Source of the DNA: Peribacillus sp. FSL P2-0133
Lineage (GTDB): Bacteria; Bacillota; Bacilli; Bacillales; DSM-1321
Assembly: GCF_037975445.1 (NCBI RefSeq)
Contig: NZ_CP150254.1
Location: 4,028,001 to 4,092,000 of the forward strand
Reading direction: 5' to 3'
Length of the DNA: 64,000 nucleotides
Below are positions 7,791-17,429 of the stretch, one piece after another. The notes below the pieces were generated by a model, which did not search any database, was not told the origin of the DNA, and saw nothing but the letters and a program-made list of their open reading frames with translations. How positions within the stretch are numbered: position 1 is the first letter of the stretch; each line of letters opens with the position of its first letter. Position numbers and translations under genes: made by a program.

Positions 7791-8721
7791 GAACACTTTC
7801 CTCCCTTTTTAATGCATTTAAAATTATTTCGGATAAGTCCGGAGCCGTGAAACGATTCGTTGGTCTACGTAATTGGAAAAACTCAATTTTCTTAATCATT
7901 TTGGCAGAAGTGTTGAAATGCCAGTCCATCAAACCAGCTCTTTGGATAAAAAAATTGCGGTATGTATGATGATATAATTTATAAAATCTTTGAAGAGATG
8001 GTATAGGCTTAATATCTATCTCGGTATCTTCACTCATGATCAATTCAAAAACGCCAGCAAGCGGGAGTTGTTCGGTAATAAATTGATCTTGTACAGGAAC
8101 AGCGAATTTATCTTCTCTAACAATGAGTGGCTGATAGTTATTTGAATCCATTTCAAAATGTTTTAAGCTCTCCAGCCATAATTTTTGTTGTGGATACGAA
8201 GGTGTTACAATGGGTATATTTTCATTATTCAATGTTACTGGTATGACATCATCACTCATGAGCTTATAGCCCCTTTTTAAAAAAGCTGAAGCAAGAGTCG
8301 ATTTCCCAGCACCAGAATCACCAACAATCGCATATGCCTTTCCATCTATGGCTACCGCACTTCCATGTATAGGAAGGATATTTCTTTGCATCAAAATGGC
8401 ACCCATGCATGTTCCGAGGATATAAAGCCGAATCTCATCTTCTTGTGCCGCATCAATTGGACAAAATTCTATTCTATTACCGCTTTGGATCAAGAAAATG
8501 GCCGTATTGGAAACATGGAACATAATCCAGTCTTTCTTAATGACAAAATCATCATCAGGAACTGAATGCTCTGACCATAATGTATGGAGATCAGCTTTTT
8601 CGATAGCAATATCCGTTTTATCATCCACTATATTAATAGGAAGCAATTCAGGCAAAGCTATATCACTTGAGACGGTTAAACCATACGCTTCATAAACAGT
8701 CCTTGTTTTGATACCGATCAT
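7777..8721 (-). CDS. HprK-like lasso precursor kinase
   Basis: A 314-aa kinase with an HPr-kinase-type C-terminal half. It has HGSAVAID (119-126), P-loop GDSGAGKST (134-142) and SDDV (156-159). In paeninodin-type clusters this family phosphorylates the side chain of the C-terminal Ser of the precursor; the precursor here also ends in Ser. The N-terminal ~100 residues resemble no domain I can name and may bind substrate. GTGGTGAT is the ribosome binding site. It sits between precursor and B1, with a stem-loop in the gap before it. Confidence 0.9.
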   Translation of the reverse strand: MIGIKTRTVYEAYGLTVSSDIALPELLPINIVDDKTDIAIEKADLHTLWSEHSVPDDDFVIKKDWIMFHVSNTAIFLIQSGNRIEFCPIDAAQEDEIRLYILGTCMGAILMQRNILPIHGSAVAIDGKAYAIVGDSGAGKSTLASAFLKRGYKLMSDDVIPVTLNNENIPIVTPSYPQQKLWLESLKHFEMDSNNYQPLIVREDKFAVPVQDQFITEQLPLAGVFELIMSEDTEIDIKPIPSLQRFYKLYHHTYRNFFIQRAGLMDWHFNTSAKMIKKIEFFQLRRPTNRFTAPDLSEIILNALKREESVHDYQ

Positions 8722-8813
8722 ATAATTATCACCACTTTATCAATAATTCATACGCATACTCGTTCAATAGATCTCTAAATTGCAGATCAACTTCTATTAT
8801 ATTAAGATAGAGA

Positions 8814-8841
8814 GACCCCTATTAACCAACTATTAGGGGTC
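8814..8841 (-). promoter_or_regulatory. Intercistronic stem-loop between precursor and kinase genes
   Basis: GACCCCTA/TAGGGGTC forms an imperfect 11-bp stem. In the cluster's direction it is not followed by a T run, but on the plus strand it is followed by AATTTTTTT. In RiPP operons such a hairpin often protects the precursor mRNA or lowers downstream expression. That role is inferred. Confidence 0.55.
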
Positions 8842-8919
8842 AATTTTTTTGCGACTTAATATGTATGATTCCTTCTGAGCTGAGGGTACAAAAAGCTTTA
8901 AAACAAATTAACTTCTTTT

Positions 8920-9051
8920 TTAACTAAAAGTTAATTTACCTTTAGGAGTGTCATTAGGAAATGCAGCATCTGTATACTCGCCGTCAGTTCCAAGCATTGT
9001 TTGATTAACATCAAGAATTTCTAATTCAGGTTTTTTCCATTCCTTTTTCAT
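8920..9051 (-). CDS. Lasso peptide precursor, 43 aa, paeninodin-like
   Basis: The leader starts MKKEWKKPELEILD and ends VNQTM. It shows the WxxPxL recognition motif and the conserved Thr at the penultimate leader position. The predicted core begins with ring LGTDGEYTD, closing residue 1 to Asp9 in a nine-residue macrolactam, and continues with tail AAFPNDTPKGKLTFS, giving 24 residues. The C-terminal Ser fits the neighbouring kinase. The strong ribosome binding site AAAGGAGGTG overlaps the cyclase stop codon. Paeninodin itself starts its core right after QTM and also closes at Asp9, which supports the cleavage site. Leu rather than Ala or Gly at core position 1 is unusual for the family. Confidence 0.9.
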   Translation of the reverse strand: MKKEWKKPELEILDVNQTMLGTDGEYTDAAFPNDTPKGKLTFS

Positions 9052-9066
9052 ACTAATCACCTCCTT

Positions 9067-11007
9067 TTAATCAAATTTTTTTAAAAATCGATATACGATT
9101 AAACTACGCATTAAAAACTTATAATCAGGATCAGTTGCATATTCTGGCCTAGCACCTTCATTAATCTTTATTAGTGCTTTGTTAATTGCTTGAAGATCTA
9201 GATACTCTAATGCTTTTTTATCTGTTCTAAGCTGCTGCAACTCATCTGTGAATGCTTCCCATTTTGGCAACATTCGATGAACCCAATCTGCTCCTTGCAC
9301 ACCCCTGTACCGTTGATTTAGCCTTACTTTATCGGGTAAGAAATTCACTGTAGCATTTCTAATCAGGGCACGATCCAACCCATTCTGTACATATTGACTT
9401 TCAGGGAGTGACAAACAAAAGCGAATTACACGGATATCATTAGTTGGATCTCGCTTCCATAACTTGTATCGTAAGGAGAGCTTTGTTGAGAGCGTATTAC
9501 CTGCATTCCACTGAAAGATATCTTCAAAGTGCTTTTTTCTTTCATTAAAAATATCAGAATTCGAATACCAGCCTGTTTGATCCATGCCGAATTCTTTAAA
9601 TTTGTCATAAATGCCCGTTCTTTCTGCAAAACTAGGGTTAATTAAGGAAGGAATCCTATATCGAGCACCTTCCGGAAATACACGATTAATAACTGGAAAT
9701 CCGACCCTCACAATAGTTTGCATCTGACTTCGTCTAGATACTCCAACATTTTTCCTATATTGGTCCAACTCTTGATAAAGGCGAATCCACTTTAATCTTT
9801 TTAATAGGAGCGAGTAATACTCCAAGGGGAACCCCCAGGAAATTGAAAAATTTCCTCTATCCCCATTAAGTAAAACACCTATGTCTTCCTCATTTGCCTT
9901 TTCAAACATCCCTTTCAACCAAAAGGAATTTTCAAAAAACTTATATGGCATTTCCATGATGTCAAGAAATTCTTCTATTTCAGAATAAGAATCTTTCCCC
10001 TTAAAGTCACAATAATGATCAATAATGCCGCCAACATGACCTACCGTTGATTTGATGAAAGGCCGCTCATCTGTCAATAAGTATTTAGGGGTAAAATCTT
10101 TAAAATCTTCGGAAGGAATATAACTATATGTATGTAGTGCAGTGTTTTCCCGCTGCAATTTATTCACAGCAAAGCCAACAACAGCCCCAGAATCCAAACC
10201 TCCACTCAACTGGGCGCCAACTTTCCGGTGTGCCCTTAACCTAGATGTTACAGCATCCTGAAAGACATTTTGAAATGCATCTATGTAATCTTCATTAGAT
10301 TTAAGTTTTAACTTATCTCCTTGAGTTAAGAAGGAATATCGTTTTAAAGTCACCCTATTATTCTGTATTGTTAAGCTATGAGATGGTGGTATCTGATTTA
10401 TGGTTGTATACGGGGTTAATGAAGAATCTACTGCATCAATCATTCCCGATACGGCCAAATACTCAGCTAGCCACTGCTCATTCAACTTATTTTCAATAAA
10501 AGGTAATGATAAAAGTGGTTCCATAGTCGTACAAAATGCAAATTTCTGATGATTTTGGTGATAATAAAGAGTTCTACTTCCTGAAAAATCCCTTGCTCCA
10601 AACAACTTCTGTTTCTTTTCGTCCCAAATGACAAAAGCAAAATCCCCTACTAAGAATTTGGGAGCATCTTCACTCCACTTATAATAGGAGAGGAGAATCA
10701 GTTCACTATCCGTCATGCCCTTTTGATCGGATGGCTTCACTTGTAACCTCTGGAATAACTCATCACGATTATCAATAATCGCATCAGCAGTAATGGTACA
10801 TCGCCTTTCAAAATCATAAAACGGTAGCTGCTCTCCAACAGATTCCGGCGTAATCCATTGGGCATGACAACCGAGAAAAATCTTTTCAGAATGCCAGATT
10901 TGGATAGAATCAGCAGGGTATTTTTGTAAAGCCGTCATCAAATTACGGCATTGTTGAAGATTCATAGGCTCTTCATTAAAATGATAAATACCGGCTATAG
11001 CACTCAT
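9067..11007 (-). CDS. Lasso peptide cyclase (asparagine-synthetase-like C protein)
   Basis: A 646-aa enzyme expected to adenylate the Asp9 side chain and close the ring with the N-terminal amine. The N-terminal glutaminase-like domain starts MSAIAGIYHF, so the nucleophilic Cys2 of true asparagine synthetase is Ser and glutamine hydrolysis is not expected. The ATP-pyrophosphatase motif is QLSGGLDSGAVVG. The start at 11007 was chosen for the AGGGGG upstream; an ATG 39 nt further up has no good site. The gene ends 15 nt before the precursor start. Placing the cyclase before the precursor follows the paeninodin-type order. Confidence 0.92.
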   Translation of the reverse strand: MSAIAGIYHFNEEPMNLQQCRNLMTALQKYPADSIQIWHSEKIFLGCHAQWITPESVGEQLPFYDFERRCTITADAIIDNRDELFQRLQVKPSDQKGMTDSELILLSYYKWSEDAPKFLVGDFAFVIWDEKKQKLFGARDFSGSRTLYYHQNHQKFAFCTTMEPLLSLPFIENKLNEQWLAEYLAVSGMIDAVDSSLTPYTTINQIPPSHSLTIQNNRVTLKRYSFLTQGDKLKLKSNEDYIDAFQNVFQDAVTSRLRAHRKVGAQLSGGLDSGAVVGFAVNKLQRENTALHTYSYIPSEDFKDFTPKYLLTDERPFIKSTVGHVGGIIDHYCDFKGKDSYSEIEEFLDIMEMPYKFFENSFWLKGMFEKANEEDIGVLLNGDRGNFSISWGFPLEYYSLLLKRLKWIRLYQELDQYRKNVGVSRRSQMQTIVRVGFPVINRVFPEGARYRIPSLINPSFAERTGIYDKFKEFGMDQTGWYSNSDIFNERKKHFEDIFQWNAGNTLSTKLSLRYKLWKRDPTNDIRVIRFCLSLPESQYVQNGLDRALIRNATVNFLPDKVRLNQRYRGVQGADWVHRMLPKWEAFTDELQQLRTDKKALEYLDLQAINKALIKINEGARPEYATDPDYKFLMRSLIVYRFLKKFD

Positions 11008-11099
11008 GTTTTCCCCCTGGTTACTGTGTCCTGTTAATATATCCATTTATACCCATACCTTTAACTCATATAGGTTATGAGTATGAGCATCAAGTATAC

Positions 11100-11225
11100 T
11101 TATTTTAACTTCCTTCTACGTTGGTTCATTACTTTGATGAAAATACTTCTATCATCTGATTTAAAGAATTTCACCCCGACTAATTTTAATGGTGTCCAAA
11201 TTTCTTTCATTAGAAATAGAGGCAT
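11100..11225 (-). CDS. 41-aa basic peptide, paralogue 2, just upstream of the cyclase
   Basis: Starts MPLFLMKEIWTPLKLVGVKF and ends QRRRKLK. GGAAAGGATGA is its ribosome binding site. Same length as, and about 34 of 41 residues identical to, the gene at 4463-4588, with mostly synonymous differences. It ends 93 nt before the cyclase start on the same strand and may share its transcript. Function unknown; the basic tail could bind nucleic acid or membrane, but nothing shows this. Confidence 0.6.
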   Translation of the reverse strand: MPLFLMKEIWTPLKLVGVKFFKSDDRSIFIKVMNQRRRKLK

Positions 11226-12373
11226 TAATATTCATCCTTTCCTCAATATATGAATATATATTCTCACTCGTACTTCACTAAGAATATTTTTGTTCTTTAT
11301 AACGAATTAGTTAAGTTAAAAATATCATTTATTTTTCTCTGTGTCAATTTAAAATACTATCTCTTCACAATGATTGTGATTTAGATAACAAACTGCATAA
11401 ATTAGCTATTTTATCCACACGCATTATCTCCTTCTTTTGCATACAGAAAGGCCAGTTAGTGGGAAAGAAGCTATCAAAATGATGAAGAGGGAAATTCTCG
11501 AAATCTAACATTTGAAAACATTATATCCAACAATGATTGAACACCTTTGTGAATAAATAAACTCATTAACTTATGCTAATTATATTTTTGTTTTAGGGGG
11601 TAAAAACGTAAAGAAATAATTTATACTATATAAAAATACATTAAATGGAAGAACAAAAGTTTTTTATTCCACAGATTGCAAATCATTAAAAAATATCACA
11701 ACTATTGTTTTAAAATTATTGGGAGATAACGTTGAAGAGGCCTAAGAAACGCCCTATCTTTTGCTCTAATAGCTCTTTTCAAAAGATATATTACCTAGTG
11801 ATGAAGTAAAAAATTAAGTGTAGAAAAGAAGGAGTGTTCCGTTCAAATTTCCTTATTGACCGATATGAATGAAAATTTTTATTCCGAGAAAATAGGAAAA
11901 AGAAAAACCTGTTTTTACAGTAAGCTAAAAATCTTTTCAATTATTTAATCATAAAAAACAATGAAGATTTTTTCACTCCCAACATATTCATGAAAAATAA
12001 GGATTTGCTTACCATTTATAAATGATTAAGAAATACCAAAGGCTGGATTACTTGCTTGATGGGATAGAAATCCATTCGAATTTATGGAGGCAGAGATAGG
12101 TGGTTATAACTACTGAATTTCTAAGGTGTAAAAAAACAAACAGTGTTCAAAATCGCAAGAATGTATATTTTTTTACTTCAGTTTAGATTTGATTTTCGCA
12201 TATAAAGTTAAGGAATAGGGTGTTTTCCCCTACCCCACATATTAATTGTCACGCCCAAAGAATATATAAATGATGGAAATAAAAATAGATATAGAAAAAC
12301 TATGCAGCAGAAAGATAACACAAAATACTACACTATTAAGTTACCACTCTTTTGTTTTGGATATTTTTTCTAT
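11226..12373. other. 1.1-kb AT-rich gap inside the lasso region
   Basis: No convincing gene is seen on either strand. It separates the nucleotidyltransferase from the cyclase and probably holds a promoter for the cyclase/precursor transcript. The best short frame (TTG at 11732, 25 codons, weak GGGAG) is not strong enough to call. Confidence 0.5.
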
Positions 12374-13591
12374 TTATTTAAGAACTTTGTACCTTGTCTT
12401 TCTCCAGAACCATAAAAAAGGACGTAATGGAAAATATAAAAAATGAAGGAGTTTAGGCAACTTCAAAGTATTTACATCCATAGAACTTGGGAAAAATAAT
12501 TTAATAATAAATATAAACTTATGCACATTCGACTTCTGTGAAAATAAATAACGATTAAGGGAGAAATATTTCTTCATATTTGTCAAAAACGTATGATGCT
12601 TTTGATAATTAGCCAAATTATCTTTTGGCTGGAGTTCATTTAAATTACCCATTTCTATTATGAAAAAGTACGCCATTTGTGCTTGCTTTCTTGAACGTTT
12701 CTCAGTTGATAATAGATGCATCTCTTGATTGATTGGACTGTTTAATAGCTGAGAAGCTAAAATAATTGCTTGTCCTCCTGAATGATTGTTTTGCTGATTT
12801 TTTTGTAATATATTATTGTTAGTTATTCTTTTTCTTAGAATTTGATCAATATCTACCAACCAACGTAGACGAAACCAAGCATGTCTAGCACCATGTTCAA
12901 CTAGGAATAAAAACAAATCATCTACTCCAAGATAATAGACAGGATAGCTTGTGATTTCACTAATCCTTTTACGTTCCCATAATTCATTAAAATTCGGCAC
13001 CTTCGTAGGATAAGGGTGGATTCTCCAATGAACTTCAATCTCGATCCTCTTTTGAGGGTGAAAATAGCTTACGTGATGATTCATCCATTTCCACTTGGCA
13101 AATGGGATTTCCTCTCTTTCATAACCCAAAATCAATAAAAACTCGTCTGCTCTTTTTAAATCGGTAATTTGAATTAGAATATCTAAATCCTTGGAAGTTC
13201 TCAAGGAAATATCTCCATATAAGTCAGCTGCAATTACAGGACCTTTCAAAAAAAGAAGTCGAATCTGATTTTCTGTAAACACTTTGCTTACTTGTTCCAT
13301 TTCTCCGCTTAAGTGTAGCATTTGAAACGTATTTTTTTTATAATCATTGTACAAGGTTTGAATAACATGTGAAGGAACAATTTTTTCATCAATTTTAATT
13401 AACTTTGAATAAATTAATGGATAAACCCGATGATGTCTTGTTAAACTCAGGAATTTCTCCCAATCAATATCTTTGGGTAATTCAATAATTAATTTCTTTA
13501 TACTATTTTCATCTTCTATCTTCAGAATCTCAAGTAACAAACTTAATTCCTTAGATAATAAATCAAAATCGAGATTGAAATTGTTATCCAT
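12374..13591 (-). CDS. Nucleotidyltransferase family protein (NTP_transf_5-like) of the lasso cluster
   Basis: A 405-aa protein with the nucleotidyltransferase motif region FLKGPVIAADLYGDISLRTS followed by KDLDILI, where the Asp pair would bind metal. Proteins of this type recur in Firmicute and proteobacterial lasso clusters next to kinases and are thought to tailor the peptide. The exact reaction here is unknown. The start at 13591 was chosen because AAGGAGGAG sits 5-7 nt upstream; the in-frame ATG at 13609 lies before that site. It is the first gene of the cluster but is 1.3 kb from the cyclase, so co-transcription is uncertain. Confidence 0.75.
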   Translation of the reverse strand: MDNNFNLDFDLLSKELSLLLEILKIEDENSIKKLIIELPKDIDWEKFLSLTRHHRVYPLIYSKLIKIDEKIVPSHVIQTLYNDYKKNTFQMLHLSGEMEQVSKVFTENQIRLLFLKGPVIAADLYGDISLRTSKDLDILIQITDLKRADEFLLILGYEREEIPFAKWKWMNHHVSYFHPQKRIEIEVHWRIHPYPTKVPNFNELWERKRISEITSYPVYYLGVDDLFLFLVEHGARHAWFRLRWLVDIDQILRKRITNNNILQKNQQNNHSGGQAIILASQLLNSPINQEMHLLSTEKRSRKQAQMAYFFIIEMGNLNELQPKDNLANYQKHHTFLTNMKKYFSLNRYLFSQKSNVHKFIFIIKLFFPSSMDVNTLKLPKLLHFLYFPLRPFLWFWRKTRYKVLK

Positions 13592-13712
13592 TGACTCCTC
13601 CTTAGGCATTTTAACTAATTTTGATAATTCCGCTCATTAGAACTCTTCTTGATATTAGTACCACTACTCCAGGATAACTTTTGGCTAAAAATCGCCATTC
13701 AAAAAAGGCTGT

Positions 13713-13760
13713 AATCATAACGAGATACTAATAGTATCAGTTATTTCAAAACAGCCATAT
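13713..13760 (-). terminator. Terminator of the exopolysaccharide operon
   Basis: Read leftwards, GGCTGT and ACAGCC enclose an inner stem (GATACT/AGTATC) and are followed by six T residues. It is downstream of the last sugar gene and upstream of the lasso nucleotidyltransferase, so the two clusters are separate units. Confidence 0.7.
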
Positions 13761-13829
13761 GATTTTCATCTTGTTACTCGCTTATAATTAAGATATTAAA
13801 AAGATTTTATTTTTTATTAAAATAAATGA

Positions 13830-14993
13830 TTATTTTTTAGAAAGTGTAACTAAAATAGTGTTAATTACTCTTTCCTGTTCTTCAATCGTCATATTTGAAC
13901 CTGATGGCAAGCAAATACCGTTTGCAAAGAGATGATCTGAGATACTTACCTTTTCATCATGGGGATAGTATTTGCACCCTTCAAAAATTGGCTGGAGATG
14001 AAGTGGTTTCCATACAGGCCTTGCTTCAATATTTACATCCGCTAATGAATTAATTATATCCACTGGAGAAAATCCGAGTTTTTCGCTATTTACTGTTAAT
14101 GTAGTTAACCAACGATTAGAAAACGTATCCTCTAGTTCAGGCATAAATTGTAAGCCTTCAATTTGTTCTAGGGCTTGTTCATATCGTTGAAAAACTAACC
14201 GTCTAGCATTTATACGGTTGTCCAATACCTCTAGCTGTGCCCGTCCTATACCTGCAAGAATATTACTCATACGATAATTAAAACCTATCTGACTATGCTG
14301 GTAATACATAGCAGAATCTCGTGCTTGCGTGGCTAAAAATCTAGCTTTCCGTAACGATTCTTCATCATCTGACACGAGCATCCCACCGCCAGATGTAGTA
14401 ATAATTTTATTTCCATTAAATGAATAAATCCCAAACTTACCGAAAGATCCGCTTTTCTTTCCTTTATATGTTGAACCAATAGATTCAGCTGCATCTTCAA
14501 TAATAGGCACTCTATATTGATTACAAAGTGATACAATTTCATCCATTTTAGCACTCTGGCCATATAAATTCACCACAATAACTGCTTTTGGAAGATTGCC
14601 TTGTTGCTTTGCGTCAACAAGCGCCCTTTCTAATGCTTTTGGGGACATATTCCAAGTGTCTGGCTCTGAATCAATAAAGACTGGCTCTGCCTTCTGATAA
14701 ACAATCGGGTTAGCGCTAGCAATAAATGTAAGGGAAGAACAGAACACTTTATCGTTCTGTTTTACATCTAACAATTGTAACGCTAAATGGATTGCTGCTG
14801 TACCGGAGCTGAGTGCCGCTGCACCCTTTGTGCCCGCATACTCAGCCAATTCTTTTTCAAAGGCGTCAACATTCGGACCAAGCGGCGCAATCCAGTTGGA
14901 TTCAAACGCTTCATTAATATATTTTTGTTCGTTTCCACTCATATGTGGTGATGACAAAAATATTCTTTTCTGCTGTATAGTTGATTGTGTCAT
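13830..14993 (-). CDS. epsN: PLP-dependent aminotransferase (EpsN/PglE type)
   Basis: A 387-aa DegT/DnrJ/EryC1 aminotransferase. It would aminate UDP-4-keto-6-deoxy-GlcNAc at C4 during bacillosamine-type sugar synthesis. Visible features are SSGTAAIHLAL (cofactor phosphate region), the Asp-containing IIEDAAESIGS, and the Schiff-base Lys in SFNGNKIITTSGGG. It is last in the operon, 17 nt after the acetyltransferase gene. With that enzyme, the sugar-phosphate transferase and the 4,6-dehydratase it forms the same four-part set as Campylobacter PglE, D, C and F. Confidence 0.9.
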   Translation of the reverse strand: MTQSTIQQKRIFLSSPHMSGNEQKYINEAFESNWIAPLGPNVDAFEKELAEYAGTKGAAALSSGTAAIHLALQLLDVKQNDKVFCSSLTFIASANPIVYQKAEPVFIDSEPDTWNMSPKALERALVDAKQQGNLPKAVIVVNLYGQSAKMDEIVSLCNQYRVPIIEDAAESIGSTYKGKKSGSFGKFGIYSFNGNKIITTSGGGMLVSDDEESLRKARFLATQARDSAMYYQHSQIGFNYRMSNILAGIGRAQLEVLDNRINARRLVFQRYEQALEQIEGLQFMPELEDTFSNRWLTTLTVNSEKLGFSPVDIINSLADVNIEARPVWKPLHLQPIFEGCKYYPHDEKVSISDHLFANGICLPSGSNMTIEEQERVINTILVTLSKK

Positions 14994-15010
14994 AATATCA
15001 CGACCTTTTA

Positions 15011-15634
15011 CTATTCTATTAATTTAGCAGGTGTCCCTACTACTTTTTTGAATTCCCCTACATCTCGTATAACAGTTGCTCCTGCACCAACAATACACCA
15101 ATTACCTATGCTTATATTTGGAATAACCGTTACACCTGCGCCGATATGACTTCCTTCATCTACTTGAACATTTCCAGTTAATGTAGCATTTGGAGAGAGA
15201 TGAACAAAGTTCCCAATTCTGTTCTCATGTTCTACAACCACACCTGTGTTTATTATAGCATGCTGTCCAACCTGAGTATCTGCATTAATAATGGCACCTG
15301 GCATTACAACCGTTCCTAATCCTATTGAAGCGGTTGGGCTTATAATTGCACTTCGATGTATTAGAAGTGCATAACGGTCGTACGGAATTTTTAATGTTTC
15401 TACAATTTTCTTACGAATTTCATTATTTCCTATTGCAACAATAAAACTAAAATGGGAGTTACTTATCAATTGATTAACTAAGGAAATGGGACCATATAAA
15501 GTCCCATTCTTATGTTTAGTATCTATAAATCTGTCATCTAAATATGCCCCTATTTCGTATTCCTTTAAAGAAAGTAAAATATCCTCAATTACTTTACTAT
15601 GGCCACCCTGCCCAATAATACAGATCTTTTTCAT
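15011..15634 (-). CDS. epsM: Sugar O/N-acetyltransferase (EpsM/PglD/NeuD type)
   Basis: A 207-aa protein with an N-terminal PglB-like nucleotide-sugar domain ([17 protein letters not shown]) and a left-handed beta-helix of hexapeptide repeats in the C-terminal half (for example [20 protein letters not shown]). The general base His is likely in [13 protein letters not shown]. It would acetylate the 4-amino sugar made by the next gene product using acetyl-CoA. Its start overlaps the upstream transferase by 4 nt. Confidence 0.88.
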   Translation of the reverse strand: MKKICIIGQGGHSKVIEDILLSLKEYEIGAYLDDRFIDTKHKNGTLYGPISLVNQLISNSHFSFIVAIGNNEIRKKIVETLKIPYDRYALLIHRSAIISPTASIGLGTVVMPGAIINADTQVGQHAIINTGVVVEHENRIGNFVHLSPNATLTGNVQVDEGSHIGAGVTVIPNISIGNWCIVGAGATVIRDVGEFKKVVGTPAKLIE

Positions 15635-16260
15635 AAATGCCTCTCTTGCATTGATTCTTTTTGATATGTACCTCTAAATTTTTCAATGGTAACATGGCCA
15701 TTCTGACTAATACCTTCAGACTTAAACACCTTATGCACTGTCATAAATAGGATTTTCATATCCAACCAAAAAGAACGATTATCAACATACCAAACATCCA
15801 ATTCGAATTTTTCCTCCCATAAAATAGCATTTCGACCATTTACCTGTGCCCAGCCAGTAATACCTGGACGGACTTCATGCCGTCTAGCTTGCTCAGGTGT
15901 ATATAACTCCAAATACTCTATTAATAACGGACGAGGACCGACTAGACTAATATCACCTTTTAATACATTATACAGTTGGGGCAATTCATCCAAACTAAGC
16001 TTTCGAAGTAACTGTCCAAACTTTGTTAAACGCACATGGTCTGGCAGCAATTCACCTTTTTCATCCCGCTCATCTGTCATAGAGCGAAATTTGTAAACAT
16101 TAAACGACTTTCCATACATTCCAGGACGTTGTTGTTTAAATATTATAGGTGATCCTAACTTACACCTTATAAGCAAACCAGTTATCAAAAAAACGGGTGA
16201 CAAAAAGATAAGCCCTAAAAAAGAGAAAATAAAATCAAATAGTCTTTTCAATATAATCAC
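15631..16260 (-). CDS. epsL: Initiating phosphoglycosyl transferase (EpsL/PglC type)
   Basis: A 209-aa monotopic phosphoglycosyl transferase that moves a sugar-1-phosphate to undecaprenyl phosphate and so starts each repeat unit. It has the N-terminal re-entrant hydrophobic helix (about residues 5-30), [13 protein letters not shown], the catalytic Asp-Glu pair in [18 protein letters not shown], and VGPRPL. The short PglC-like length (no WbaP N-domain) and neighbours point to an acetylated bacillosamine-type donor. It overlaps the preceding glycosyltransferase by 26 nt. Confidence 0.92.
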   Translation of the reverse strand: MIILKRLFDFIFSFLGLIFLSPVFLITGLLIRCKLGSPIIFKQQRPGMYGKSFNVYKFRSMTDERDEKGELLPDHVRLTKFGQLLRKLSLDELPQLYNVLKGDISLVGPRPLLIEYLELYTPEQARRHEVRPGITGWAQVNGRNAILWEEKFELDVWYVDNRSFWLDMKILFMTVHKVFKSEGISQNGHVTIEKFRGTYQKESMQERHL

Positions 16261-17428
16261 TCTTTTTCTTTTTAGAAATTAAATAGTTAAATAAATTTAT
16301 TTGTTTATTTATCACTTTTTCTTCATCAAATAGTTCTTCTACAATTTTCCGGCTCTCGTTTCCAAATTTCACTCTTTTATCTTCATTTAAGAAAAGCTGG
16401 ATCATCTTGTCAGACAATTCTTTTGATGATCCTTTATTCACCAAATAACCATTTCTATCGTTAAACACTTCTTCCCGACATCCCCTAATATTTGTTGCAA
16501 TAACCGGTAACTTCATTGACATTGCTTCAATAATAGATCTTGGTAAGCCTTCACGATAAGATGGGAGAACAAATACATCACTTATAGCCATTAGATCAGG
16601 AATATCTTTTCTAAATCCTAATTGGATAATCCCTGGGTTATTTAATAACTCTTTCATCTTATGATAACTACTTTGGTCCCGTTCACTTTCTAGCAGACTT
16701 CCTATTAATATCAGTTTAATATTATTATGCATTTTAGAAATACCATTAAAAGCTTCTAATAGTTCAAAAATTCCTTTTTCTTTTACTAACCGTCCTACAA
16801 ACATAAACACAACATCCGCCTGATCAACACCAAGATTAGATTTAAGTTCATCTATTTTAGATAGTGACTTCAGGTTAGGATTAAATTTATTATGGATATC
16901 AACACCGTTACTCAAATGCAGTATACGATCTTCTTTATGACAGAATTTATCTTTTAAAGCAAGCTCATAATCTTCTCTGCTTTGTAAGAGGAGCCAATCT
17001 GTCAAAAAGCGGGCAGCATATTTTTCGATATAATAGAAAAGTTTATATTGTCTAGGTGACATTTCTTCATGAAAATAAAAACCGTGAGCTGTATAAATTA
17101 TATTTTCTATACCGGCCAATCTGGCTGCAACCCTACCTATTAAGGCGGCAATTGGTGTATGTACATGGACAATATCATATTTTTCCCTTTTCATTAACTT
17201 GAACAGTTTAATAACTGATTTGAGATTAGAAACAGGGTTGATTTGGCGATCGATTTTTATATCCACCATCGTCAACCCTTCTGTTCTTAACCTTTCAAAT
17301 CGCCCTGTGTCTGTACATGCGTTATGTACCTCATACCCTTCCTCCATTGACTTGAGTATCAATGGCTTTAATAGAGCATCAACACTCAAATCAATTGCAC
17401 AAATTTGTAGTACTTTTTTATTTTGCAT
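16235..17428 (-). CDS. Glycosyltransferase family 4 (EpsD/PglA-like)
   Basis: A 397-aa GT-B enzyme. The N-terminal Rossmann-like domain has [16 protein letters not shown] and [11 protein letters not shown]. The C-terminal half has [19 protein letters not shown] and the nucleotide-sugar motif [16 protein letters not shown]. The similarity of its first half to EpsD-type enzymes and its place next to the PglC-type gene suggest it adds the second sugar. Donor specificity cannot be read. Confidence 0.85.
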   Translation of the reverse strand: MQNKKVLQICAIDLSVDALLKPLILKSMEEGYEVHNACTDTGRFERLRTEGLTMVDIKIDRQINPVSNLKSVIKLFKLMKREKYDIVHVHTPIAALIGRVAARLAGIENIIYTAHGFYFHEEMSPRQYKLFYYIEKYAARFLTDWLLLQSREDYELALKDKFCHKEDRILHLSNGVDIHNKFNPNLKSLSKIDELKSNLGVDQADVVFMFVGRLVKEKGIFELLEAFNGISKMHNNIKLILIGSLLESERDQSSYHKMKELLNNPGIIQLGFRKDIPDLMAISDVFVLPSYREGLPRSIIEAMSMKLPVIATNIRGCREEVFNDRNGYLVNKGSSKELSDKMIQLFLNEDKRVKFGNESRKIVEELFDEEKVINKQINLFNYLISKKKKSDYIEKTI

Positions 17429-17429
17429 A

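Noticed and set aside
11732..11809. 25-codon ORF with TTG start and GGGAG upstream
   Set aside because: No paralogue, no recognisable features and no terminator; not distinguishable from chance in AT-rich DNA.
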